Shown here: positions 28,027 through 35,342 of the stretch, in pieces | Layout: each line of letters begins with the position of its first letter | Numbering within the stretch: position 1 is the stretch's first letter | NCBI RefSeq assembly: GCF_003202285.1 | Contig: NZ_MASW01000001.1 | Span: 1,178,001-1,242,000, forward strand | Length of the DNA stretch: 64,000 nucleotides | Direction: 5' to 3' | DNA from: Prauserella muralis | Lineage (GTDB): Bacteria > Actinomycetota > Actinomycetes > Mycobacteriales > Pseudonocardiaceae | The notes under the pieces: generated by a model | Told to the model about the DNA's origin: nothing | Database searches by the model: none | The model's input: the letters and a program-made list of their open reading frames with translations, nothing else | Program-made: the position numbers and the translations under genes

Positions 28027-28033
28027 CGACGGC

Positions 28034-29170
28034 CTACGCGCCGAAGAAGTCCCGCACGGCCTCGATCACGCGGTCGGCCTCGGAGTCGGTGAGGTCCGGG
28101 TACAGCGGCAGCGACAGCTGCTCGGCGTAGAACCGCTCCGCATTCGGGCACAGGCCCCTGCGATAGCCCAGGTCCTCGAACACAGGGTGCCAGTACGCGG
28201 GTAGGTAGTTGACCTGAACCCCGATGTCGCGGGCGCGCAGGTGCTCGTACAACGCCCGGCGCCTGCCGTCGAGCACGCGCAGCGGGTACAGGTGCCACAG
28301 CACGTCCGCCCCCTCGCGGGTGACCGGCGTGCGCACCCCGTCCAGGTCGGCCAGCGCCTTGTCGTAGCGGGCGTGCAACTCGGCGCGGCGGCGTTTGAAG
28401 CCCTCCAGCCGGCGCAGCTGGCTGCTGCCCAGCGCACACAGCACGTCCGGCAGCCGGTAGTTCAGCCCGAACGCGTGCACCTCCTGGTGCCAGCCGCCCT
28501 CGTCCGGGTGGCGCTGGGCGGCGCGGTCGCGGACCAGCCCGTGGTTGCGGAAGGCCCTGGCCCGCGCCAGCAGCTCCTCCGAGGGCGACACCACGGCGCC
28601 GCCCTCGGCCGTGGTGAGGTTCTTGGTCGCGAAGAACGAGAACGTCGTGAGGTCGGCCAGCGACCCCACCGGCCTGCCCCGCCAGGCGCTGCCGACGGAG
28701 TGCGCGGCGTCCTCCAGCAGCAGCGCGCCCGCCGTGCCCGCCACGCCCCGCAGCTCGTCCAGCTCGGCGGGATGGCCCGCGTAGTCCACGGCGGCCACGA
28801 CCCTCGTGCGGTCGGTGACCGCCGCCCTGGCCGCCGCCGGGTCCAGGTTGCCGGTGTCGGACTCGACGTCGGCGAACACCACCGTCGCGCCGTGCAGCGC
28901 CGCCGCCGACGCCGTGGCCACGAACGTCATCGGCGTGGTCACCACCTCGTCGCCGGGACCGATCCCGGCGGCCGCGTAGGCGACGTGCAGCGCGGCCGTG
29001 CCGGACGTGACCGCCACGGCGGGTGTTCCGCCGGTGTGGGCGGCGAGGTCGGCCTCGAACGCGCTCACGGCGGGCCCGGTGGTGAGCCAGTCACCGCGCA
29101 GCACGGCGGCCACGGCCTCGACGTCCTCCTCGGAGATCGACTGCCGCCCGTACGGGAGCATGTCACTCAT
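28034..29170 (-). CDS. pseC: PLP aminotransferase, PseC-like (DegT/DnrJ/EryC1)
   Basis: 378-residue fold-type I sugar aminotransferase. SGTAALHVAYAA marks the phosphate-binding region, LLEDAAHSVGSAWRGRPVGS carries the PLP Asp, and the Schiff-base lysine is K183 in FSFFATKNLTTAEGG. PseC converts the 4-keto intermediate made by PseB to UDP-4-amino-4,6-dideoxy-AltNAc with glutamate as donor. The ATG at 29170 overlaps the pseB stop by 8 bp (ATGAGTGA), so pseB-pseC is one minus-strand operon, convergent with pseI with a 7-bp gap. N-terminal PYGRQSISEEDVEAV is the usual start of this family. Confidence 0.9.
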   Translation of the reverse strand: MSDMLPYGRQSISEEDVEAVAAVLRGDWLTTGPAVSAFEADLAAHTGGTPAVAVTSGTAALHVAYAAAGIGPGDEVVTTPMTFVATASAAALHGATVVFADVESDTGNLDPAAARAAVTDRTRVVAAVDYAGHPAELDELRGVAGTAGALLLEDAAHSVGSAWRGRPVGSLADLTTFSFFATKNLTTAEGGAVVSPSEELLARARAFRNHGLVRDRAAQRHPDEGGWHQEVHAFGLNYRLPDVLCALGSSQLRRLEGFKRRRAELHARYDKALADLDGVRTPVTREGADVLWHLYPLRVLDGRRRALYEHLRARDIGVQVNYLPAYWHPVFEDLGYRRGLCPNAERFYAEQLSLPLYPDLTDSEADRVIEAVRDFFGA

Positions 29171-30146
29171 AGGTCGCCAGCAACTCCTGGATCTGCTCGG
29201 TGTTCAGCCACAGGTCGTTGGTGTCCGAGCGGTAGGCGAAGCCCTCGGCCACCGGCGTGCCGTGCTCGGGAGGCTCGTAGCCCCAGCCCGCGATGTGCGG
29301 CTGCACCACGTAACGGTCCTCCAGCCGCAGGGTCCGGCGCGAGTCGTCGGGCGCGATCATCTCCTCGTGCAGCTTCTCGCCGGGCCGGATGCCGACCTCG
29401 TGCATCGGGCTGCCCGGTGCGATGGCCTGCGCCAGGTCCACCAGCCGCATGCTCGGGATCCGCGGCACGTACAGCTCGCCGCCGTGCATCTGGTCGAACG
29501 AGTCGACCACGAACCGCACCGCCTGCGGCAGCGTGATCCAGAACCGCGTCATCTCCTTGTGCGTGATCGGCAGCGACTCGCCGCGCTCGGCCAGCGAGCG
29601 GAAGAACGGGATCACGCTGCCCCGCGACGCCATCACGTTGCCGTAGCGCACCACGGAGAACCGCGTCGGGTGCGTCGCGGCGTAGTGGTTGGCGCTGATG
29701 AACATCCGGTCGGCGCACAGCTTCGTGGCCCCGTAGAGGTTGATCGGGCTGGAGGCCTTGTCGGTGGACAGCGCCACGACCTTGCGCACCCCGGTGTCGA
29801 TGGCGGCCTCGATGACGTTCTGCGAGCCCATCACATTGGTCTGGACGAACTCGAACGGGTTGTACTCGCCGGTGTCCACCTGCTTGAGCGCGGCGGCGTG
29901 CACCACGTAGTCGACGCCGTGCATGGCGCGTTCCAGCCGCCTGCGGTCGCGCACGTCGCCGATGAACCACCGCAGCCGGGGGTCGTCGCCGAAGTGCCGG
30001 CGCACCTCGTACTGCTTGAGCTCGTCGCGGGAGAGCACCACCAGCCTGCGCGGGTTCAGCCGCTCCAGCGCATGCGTGATGAACGCCTTGCCGAAGGAGC
30101 CCGTCCCCCCGGTGAGCAGGATGCTCGCACCGTCGAGCTCTGCCAT
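29163..30146 (-). CDS. pseB: UDP-GlcNAc 4,6-dehydratase (5-inverting), PseB-like
   Basis: 327 residues. It has the SDR nucleotide motif TGGTGSFGKAF (12-22), DELKQYEVRR, FIGDVRDRRRL, HAAALKQVDTGEYNPFE, the catalytic STDKASSPINLYGATK (D129, K130, Y138, K142), RYGNVMASRGSVIPFF, MTRFWI and the C-terminal GIRPGEKLHEEMI. These match the short soluble PseB/FlaA1 type of Campylobacter and Helicobacter along the whole length. It makes UDP-2-acetamido-2,6-dideoxy-arabino-hexos-4-ulose from UDP-GlcNAc, the committed step of pseudaminic acid synthesis. The gene is divergent from pseF with 49 bp between starts, so both arms are probably controlled from that gap. Confidence 0.93.
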   Translation of the reverse strand: MAELDGASILLTGGTGSFGKAFITHALERLNPRRLVVLSRDELKQYEVRRHFGDDPRLRWFIGDVRDRRRLERAMHGVDYVVHAAALKQVDTGEYNPFEFVQTNVMGSQNVIEAAIDTGVRKVVALSTDKASSPINLYGATKLCADRMFISANHYAATHPTRFSVVRYGNVMASRGSVIPFFRSLAERGESLPITHKEMTRFWITLPQAVRFVVDSFDQMHGGELYVPRIPSMRLVDLAQAIAPGSPMHEVGIRPGEKLHEEMIAPDDSRRTLRLEDRYVVQPHIAGWGYEPPEHGTPVAEGFAYRSDTNDLWLNTEQIQELLATYE

Positions 30147-30195
30147 CGGTCACCTCCGTGTTGCCGCCGGATCGACAAACGCCATCATGGCACTC
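30147..30195. promoter_or_regulatory. Compact divergent promoter region pseB / pseF
   Basis: Only 49 bp separate the divergent starts of pseB and pseF. GGAGGTGA (read on the minus strand, just before ATG 30146) is a strong ribosome site for pseB. Any promoters must overlap here, and one of the transcripts may be leaderless; an alternative pseF start at ATG 30187 would make the gap longer. Confidence 0.4.
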
Positions 30196-30933
30196 ATGCC
30201 GCACCGGCCCGTGGTGAACGTCGTCATACAGGCACGCGTCTCGTCCACGCGGCTGCCCGGCAAGGTTCTGCGCGAGCTGGGCGGCCGCAGCGTGCTCGGC
30301 TGGGTGGTCCGCGCGGCGCGGGCCGCCGACGGCGTCGACGCCGTCGTGGTGGCCACGTCCGAGGCGTCTGACGACGACGCGGTCGCCGACGACGCCCTGC
30401 GCCACGGCGCCGAGGTGGTGCGCGGACCGCTGGACGACGTGCTGGCGCGCTTCCTGCTCGCCTGCGAGCGGCATCCCGCTGATGCGGTGGTGCGGCTGAC
30501 GGCCGACTGCCCGCTGCACGATCCCGCGCTGATCGGCTCCGTGGTGGCGCTCTGGCGCGCCCAGCCGCACCTGGACTACGTCAGCACGACGCTGGTGCGG
30601 ACGCTGCCGCGCGGGTTCGACGCCGAGCTGGTGCGCACGCCGGTTCTGGCCGAGCAGGGCCGGGAGCCCGAGGGGCCGCACCGGGAGCACGTCACCTACG
30701 GCGTGAAGAACCGGCCGGACCGCTACGCCTGCGAAGGCATCGTCGTGGCGCCCGCCGCCGACGACCTGCGCGTCACGCTCGACACCGCCGAGGACTGGGC
30801 GGTGCTGGAGCAGGTGGTCGCCGAGCTGGGTGACGCCCCGCCCCGCTGGCAGGATGTGGTGGCCCTGTTGCGCGCGCGGCCGGATCTCGTGGCCCTCAAC
30901 GCGCACGTCGAGCAGAAGAAGGTCGCCCCGTGA
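30196..30933 (+). CDS. pseF: CMP-nonulosonate cytidylyltransferase, PseF/SpsF-like
   Basis: 245-residue nucleotidyltransferase of the SpsF/PseF type: VVIQARVSSTRLPGKVLREL at the N-terminus (CTP-binding), VVVATS, then RLTADCPLHDP with the metal-binding Asp, and VKNRPDRY/LDTAEDW near the end. It would activate the nonulosonate with CTP to give CMP-Pse, the donor for the transferase. ATG 30196 is used; ATG 30187 is possible. GTGA overlap with pseG at 30930. SpsF-type proteins also occur outside Pse pathways, so the assignment leans on the PseB/PseG/PseI context. Confidence 0.85.
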   Translation: MPHRPVVNVVIQARVSSTRLPGKVLRELGGRSVLGWVVRAARAADGVDAVVVATSEASDDDAVADDALRHGAEVVRGPLDDVLARFLLACERHPADAVVRLTADCPLHDPALIGSVVALWRAQPHLDYVSTTLVRTLPRGFDAELVRTPVLAEQGREPEGPHREHVTYGVKNRPDRYACEGIVVAPAADDLRVTLDTAEDWAVLEQVVAELGDAPPRWQDVVALLRARPDLVALNAHVEQKKVAP

Positions 30934-31916
30934 CGAGACTCCTGCTGCGCGCGGACGGGTCTGGCTCGATCGGCATCGGCCACGTCGCCAGGGCGGTGGC
31001 GTTCGCCGAGGAGGCGTGCGAGCGGGGCTGGGACGTCACCTTCTCCGGCCTGCTCGACGGTGCGGACTGGTTCGCCGACCGGCTCGGCGAGCTGGGCGTG
31101 CGCCACCTTCCGCCCGCCGACGAGGCGGCGCTCGGGCAGCTGGCGGCCGACGTCGACGCCGTGCTCGTGGACCACTACGACCTCGGCGAGCTGCGGCAGC
31201 CGCTGAACCGGGCTGGTGCCGCCCTGGTGTCGCTGGAGGGCGGCACGTTCGGCCGCCGGGCCGCCGACATCGTCGTCGACGCCGGCCTGCACGGCGAGCC
31301 CCGCCCGCCAGACGGATCGCCGGTCGTGTTGTCCGGGCCGCGGTTCGCACCGCTGCGCCGCGCGGTCGTCGATGCGCGGGAGCAGCGGCAACCGGGCTCG
31401 GGCCCGCCCAGGGTGGTCGTGGTGGTCGGCGGCGGCGCCCTGTGGCGGGACACGGTCACCGGTCTGCTGCGGGCCCTGCGTGACACCGGCCTTCCGTTCA
31501 CCGCCGACGTGCTCGCGCACGGCGAGCCGGAGCTTCCCGAGCCCGCGCCGGGGCAGCGGTTCCAGCTCGCGAAGCCGGACACCGAGCTGCCGAAGCGGCT
31601 GGCCGCCACCGACCTCGCCGTCAGCGCGGCGGGGGTGACGCTGCTGGAGCTGTGCTGCGTCGGCGTGCCGGCGGCGCTGGTGTGCCTGGTGGACAACCAG
31701 CGGGCCGGGTACCTGGCCGCCGTCGAGCGCGGCCTCGCCGCCGGGCTCGGCACAGCCGGGGAGCTGGCCGCCTCGCCCGCGCACGCCACCGGCGTGCTCG
31801 CCCGGCTGCTCGCCGACCGGGTTGCGCGCGAGCGGATGGCCGCCGACGCGGCCGCCACCGTCGACGGGCGCGGCGCCGCCCGCGTGCTCGACGCCGTCGA
31901 GGACGTGCTGCGGTGA
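30930..31916 (+). CDS. pseG: UDP-2,4-diacetamido-2,4,6-trideoxy-altrose hydrolase, PseG-like
   Basis: 328-residue GT-B-fold hydrolase. The N-terminal RADGSGSIGIGHVARAVAFA contains the catalytic His (H18) in G-x-GHV-x-R, typical of PseG/SpsG. VDHYDL and the C-terminal sugar-nucleotide half with SAAGVTLLELCCVGVPA and DNQ are also family positions. PseG removes UDP from the diacetamido sugar before condensation by PseI. Start GTG overlaps pseF (GTGA) and its stop overlaps the next GT-C gene (GTGA), so pseF-pseG-GT-C are translationally coupled. Confidence 0.88.
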   Translation: MTRLLLRADGSGSIGIGHVARAVAFAEEACERGWDVTFSGLLDGADWFADRLGELGVRHLPPADEAALGQLAADVDAVLVDHYDLGELRQPLNRAGAALVSLEGGTFGRRAADIVVDAGLHGEPRPPDGSPVVLSGPRFAPLRRAVVDAREQRQPGSGPPRVVVVVGGGALWRDTVTGLLRALRDTGLPFTADVLAHGEPELPEPAPGQRFQLAKPDTELPKRLAATDLAVSAAGVTLLELCCVGVPAALVCLVDNQRAGYLAAVERGLAAGLGTAGELAASPAHATGVLARLLADRVARERMAADAAATVDGRGAARVLDAVEDVLR

Positions 31917-33424
31917 GCCGCCGCGCCCTCGGCGTCGCGGGCCTGCTCGCGCTGCTCGCGTTCGGCACCTGGATGGCGTGGTCGTTCGTCATCGACGACG
32001 CGTTCATCACCTTCCGCTACAGCGAGCACCTCGCGCAGGGACACGGTCCCGTCTGGAACGTCGGCGGTGACCCGGTGGAGGGCTTCACCAACTTCGGCTG
32101 GATGGCGTGGCACGCCCTGGCCGCGTGGCTCGAGTTCGACCCGGTGATCGTCGCGAAGGTGACCTCGCTGGTGCTCGCGGTGCTGATCCTCGTGCTGCTG
32201 CTGCGGGCCACCGAGGGCGCGGGCTCGGTGGTCGCCACCCTCGCGTTCGTGCTGTTCGTGCCGACGTACTTCCACCTCGCGGGCGGTCTGGAGACGGTGG
32301 CGTTCGCGGCGGTCGTGCTGCGCGCCGCGATCGTCGGCACCCGGGTCATCGAGGGCGAGCGGGTCTGGGACTGGGAGCCGCCCGTGCTCCTGCTGGTGGC
32401 CGGCCTGCTGCGCCCCGAGGGTGTGCTGGCCACGCTGCCCGCGGTCGCCGTGTGGTTCTGGTACGAGCGCGACCGGCCGGGCCCGAAGCGCTGGCTGGTC
32501 GCGGCGGCGGTGGCCGGGCTCGGCTACTTCGTCTGGCGCTGGGTCTACTACGGCCACCCGCTGCCCAACACGTTCTACGTCAAGTTCGGCAACCTGGACG
32601 CGGGACTGGTGTGGACCCAGGACACGCTGCTGCTGTTCGCGCCGCTGCTGCTGCTCACGCTCTCACTGCTGGTGTGGCGGGACACGCGCCTGCACGGCCT
32701 GCTGCTGCTCGGCACCGTGCTGGCCACCGGTGCGACGTACGCGCTGTCCGGGCCGACCATGGACTACCTCGCGCGGTTCGCCTACCACGCGTTTCCGGTG
32801 CTGTGCCTCGGCGCGGGCCTGGCCGTGGCACGGTTCGGCCCGCGCTGGCTGGCCGCCGTGGCCGGGGTTGCCGCCGTCGGCTGGGTCGCCGTGCTGGGAG
32901 CAAGGCTGCCGGGGTTGCCGGTGATCGCCAACTACGGGGTGGATCTGCACCGGGCCCACATGGCCATCGGGGAGGGCCTGGCGCGGGCGAACGCGGACGT
33001 GCCGGCGGAGTTCCGCACGCTGGCGGTGAGCGACGCGGGCGCCATTCCGTACCTCAGCGACTGGCGGTCGATCGACTACCTCGGCCTCAACGACGAGGCG
33101 ATCGCCCACGGCGCCGACCCGACGGACGTCGTGCGCAGGGCGCAGCCGATGGTGATCGTGGTGACCTCGAACGGACCCCAGGTGCCCCCGGTCAAGTACG
33201 GCATGCGGGTCCGGGAGGTCACCGCGGGCTACACCCACGTGGCCGGGGTGCGCATGCGGGAGGACTACTGGCAGCACGTGTTCGTGGTGCGCGGCTGGGC
33301 GCCCGGGGTCGGGGCGGCCATCAACGCGAGCGTCAGTGAGGCGCAGCGCACCTACGACCCCGGGCGGTACGAGCTGACCATCAACCGCTGGCTCGACCGG
33401 CTGAGCGGGCGGAGTGGCTCCTAG
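31913..33424 (+). CDS. GT-C membrane glycosyltransferase coupled to the pse operon
   Basis: 503 residues with about nine membrane segments. The first loop holds FVIDDAFITFRYSEHL and GPVWNVGGDPVEGFTNFGW, closely parallel to the loop of the GT-C protein at 2275; the DD pair is the expected active site. A soluble C-terminal domain starts near residue 340. GTG 31913 overlaps pseG, and the stop shares CTAG with the convergent pafE. Mycobacterial synteny places a large GT-C/polyprenyl-phosphate protein (Rv3779) at this point, so this could be the ancestral neighbour of pafE or a recruited transferase of the Pse glycan. Both are inference. Confidence 0.78.
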   Translation: MSRRALGVAGLLALLAFGTWMAWSFVIDDAFITFRYSEHLAQGHGPVWNVGGDPVEGFTNFGWMAWHALAAWLEFDPVIVAKVTSLVLAVLILVLLLRATEGAGSVVATLAFVLFVPTYFHLAGGLETVAFAAVVLRAAIVGTRVIEGERVWDWEPPVLLLVAGLLRPEGVLATLPAVAVWFWYERDRPGPKRWLVAAAVAGLGYFVWRWVYYGHPLPNTFYVKFGNLDAGLVWTQDTLLLFAPLLLLTLSLLVWRDTRLHGLLLLGTVLATGATYALSGPTMDYLARFAYHAFPVLCLGAGLAVARFGPRWLAAVAGVAAVGWVAVLGARLPGLPVIANYGVDLHRAHMAIGEGLARANADVPAEFRTLAVSDAGAIPYLSDWRSIDYLGLNDEAIAHGADPTDVVRRAQPMVIVVTSNGPQVPPVKYGMRVREVTAGYTHVAGVRMREDYWQHVFVVRGWAPGVGAAINASVSEAQRTYDPGRYELTINRWLDRLSGRSGS

Positions 33425-33999
33425 AGGTACTGGCCGGTGTTGCCGATGCCGGGGCCGTGCCCTTCGGCGCCGCCCGCGCCCTGGGGCAGGCCGCGGCGCA
33501 TGTGCTCCAGCTGCACCCGTGCGGCCATCTGCTGGGCGAACAGCGCGGTCTGGATGCCGTGGAAGAGGCCTTCCAGCCAGCCGACGAGCTGAGCCTGCGC
33601 GATCCGCAGCTCCGCGTCCGACGGCGTGCTGTCGCTGGTGAACGGCGCCACGAGCCGTTCGAGCTCGTCCTGCAGCTCCGGCGCCAGCGCCTGCTCCAGC
33701 TCCTTGATGGAGGTCGCGTGGATCTCCTTGAGCCGGTTGCGGCTGGCGTCGTCGAGCGGTGCGGCCCGCACCTCCTCGAGCAGCTGCTTGATCATGGTGC
33801 CGATCCGCATGACCTTGGCCGGCTCCTCGACCATGTCGCCGACCGACTCGCTCTTGTCATTCTCGGCGTCCGGATTGATGCGCGCGGTACCGACCGGCGA
33901 CCCGTCCGGGCCGACGACCACCACGTGGTGTGATTGTTCTCCCGTTTGGCTACCGGCTGTATGTGAATTCGGGGAATTCGGCTCGGTCATATGCTCCAT
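33421..33999 (-). CDS. pafE: Bacterial proteasome activator PafE/Bpa (Rv3780-like)
   Basis: 192 residues. The N-terminal ~50 are disordered; residues ~60-165 are the helical ring-forming domain (VMRIGTMIKQLLEEVRAAPLDD, LVGWLEGLFHGIQTALFAQQMAAR), followed by a Gly-rich tail ending GNTGQYL. The terminal GQYL is the motif that inserts between proteasome alpha subunits and opens the 20S gate. PafE stimulates ATP-independent degradation of unfolded proteins such as the heat-shock repressor HspR. Its position next to the arabinogalactan transporter in mycobacteria is matched here except for the inserted pse region. Start ATG 33999 or 33990. Confidence 0.95.
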   Translation of the reverse strand: MEHMTEPNSPNSHTAGSQTGEQSHHVVVVGPDGSPVGTARINPDAENDKSESVGDMVEEPAKVMRIGTMIKQLLEEVRAAPLDDASRNRLKEIHATSIKELEQALAPELQDELERLVAPFTSDSTPSDAELRIAQAQLVGWLEGLFHGIQTALFAQQMAARVQLEHMRRGLPQGAGGAEGHGPGIGNTGQYL

Positions 34000-34133
34000 C
34001 CTGGCTCACATCGGAACGTCTTGGCGGCACATCCGCATACCTGATATCCGAGCGTAGCGGGAACGGTCGCTGCCCGTGTTCACCAGGGCAACCCCGAACG
34101 CGCAGCAAAACTACGCCTCCGTACGGTGTCTGC

Positions 34134-35333
34134 ATGGCGTTTGACGTCGCTCGGATACGTGGGTTGTTTCCCGCACTGGGTGACGGCTGGATTCACTTCG
34201 ACGGTGCTGCCGGAATGCTGGTACCCGAACAGGTCGCGTCCGCTGTTTCGACTGCGATGAGGGCTCCGGTTTCCGGGCCGGGCGGAGCCTTTCCGGCCTC
34301 CCAGCGCGCGGAGAGCATCGTCGCGGCCGCCCGCCGCGCCGTCGCCGACCTCGTCGGCGTCAGCCCCGAGGGTGTCGTGCTCGGTCCCAGTGCCTCGGTG
34401 CTGCTGAGCAGACTCGTCGACGCCCTCTCGGACCGGTGGACGCTCGGCGACGAGGTCGTGGTCTCCCGGCTCGACGAGGAGGCCAACATCGCGCCCTGGC
34501 GCCGTGCGGCCAAGCGCGTCGGGGCGAACGTCCGGTGGGGCGAGATCGACATCGAGACGTGCGAGCTGCCCGCGTGGCAGTACGAGAACCTGGTCAACGC
34601 CCGTACCAAGGCGGTCGCCGTCACGTGCGCGTCCGGCTCGGTCGGCACCAGGCCGGACGTGCCGACCGTGGTGGAGATCGCGAAGCGGGTCGGCGCGCTG
34701 GTCGTGGTGGACGCGACCTACGCGGCGCCGTTCGTCCCGCTCGATCTCAACGCGCTCGGCGCCGACGTCGCCGTGCTGTCGGCGCAGGCCTGGGGCGGCC
34801 CCGCCGTGGGCGCGCTCGCGTTCCGTGACCCGGACCTGCTGGAACGGCTGCCGTCGGTGTCGCTGGAACCGGAGGCCCGCGGCTCCGCGCGGCTGGAACT
34901 GGGGCCTCACGCCTATCCGCTGCTGGCCGGGCTCATCGCGTCGGTGGACTACCTGGCCGGGCTGGACGACGCGGCCACCGGCTCGCGCCGCGAGCGGCTG
35001 CTCACCTCGCTGGGCTCGGCCAAGTCCTACCACGCCGGGCTGCTGGCGCAGCTGTCCACGGAGCTGCGCTCGCTGCGGCACGTCATGGTCATCGGCGACG
35101 CCATGCGCCGCATCCCCGCGCTGGCGTTCACCGTGGCCGACAAGAAGGCCGCCGAGGTCGCCGAGTTCCTGGCCTCGCAGGGCCTGTGCGCGTTCGCCGA
35201 CGAGGGCACCAGCGGGCTGTTCGCCGCACTCGGCGTCGGCGAGGTCGGCGGCGCCGTGCGGATCGGCCTCGCGCACTACTCCAACGTCTTCGAGATCAAC
35301 CAGCTGGTGCGGGTGCTGGAGGAGCTGGGCTGA
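34134..35333 (+). CDS. Fold-type I PLP-fold protein, Rv3778c-like (class V family, catalytic Lys not seen)
   Basis: 399 residues starting MAFDVARIRGLFPALGDGW. It has the class V fold markers HFDGAAGMLVP (like the substrate loop of cysteine desulfurases), SRLDEEANIAPW, VVVDATYAAPF (PLP Asp, D193) and RIGLAHYSNVFEIN at the end. At the place of the Schiff-base lysine (S-x-H-K-x-x-G-P in NifS-type enzymes) it has SAQAWGGP (216-223), i.e. Gln-Ala in place of His-Lys. As I recall the mycobacterial homologue, the same position lacks Lys, so the whole family may be non-catalytic or act differently. It is divergent from pafE and convergent with the quinone oxidoreductase. Confidence 0.85.
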   Translation: MAFDVARIRGLFPALGDGWIHFDGAAGMLVPEQVASAVSTAMRAPVSGPGGAFPASQRAESIVAAARRAVADLVGVSPEGVVLGPSASVLLSRLVDALSDRWTLGDEVVVSRLDEEANIAPWRRAAKRVGANVRWGEIDIETCELPAWQYENLVNARTKAVAVTCASGSVGTRPDVPTVVEIAKRVGALVVVDATYAAPFVPLDLNALGADVAVLSAQAWGGPAVGALAFRDPDLLERLPSVSLEPEARGSARLELGPHAYPLLAGLIASVDYLAGLDDAATGSRRERLLTSLGSAKSYHAGLLAQLSTELRSLRHVMVIGDAMRRIPALAFTVADKKAAEVAEFLASQGLCAFADEGTSGLFAALGVGEVGGAVRIGLAHYSNVFEINQLVRVLEELG

Positions 35334-35342
35334 GCCTGCGGG

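Noticed and set aside
24000-34000. Mobile element borders of the Pse island (IS, integrase, att repeats)
   Set aside because: I found no transposase, integrase or flanking direct repeats; island status rests on synteny only.
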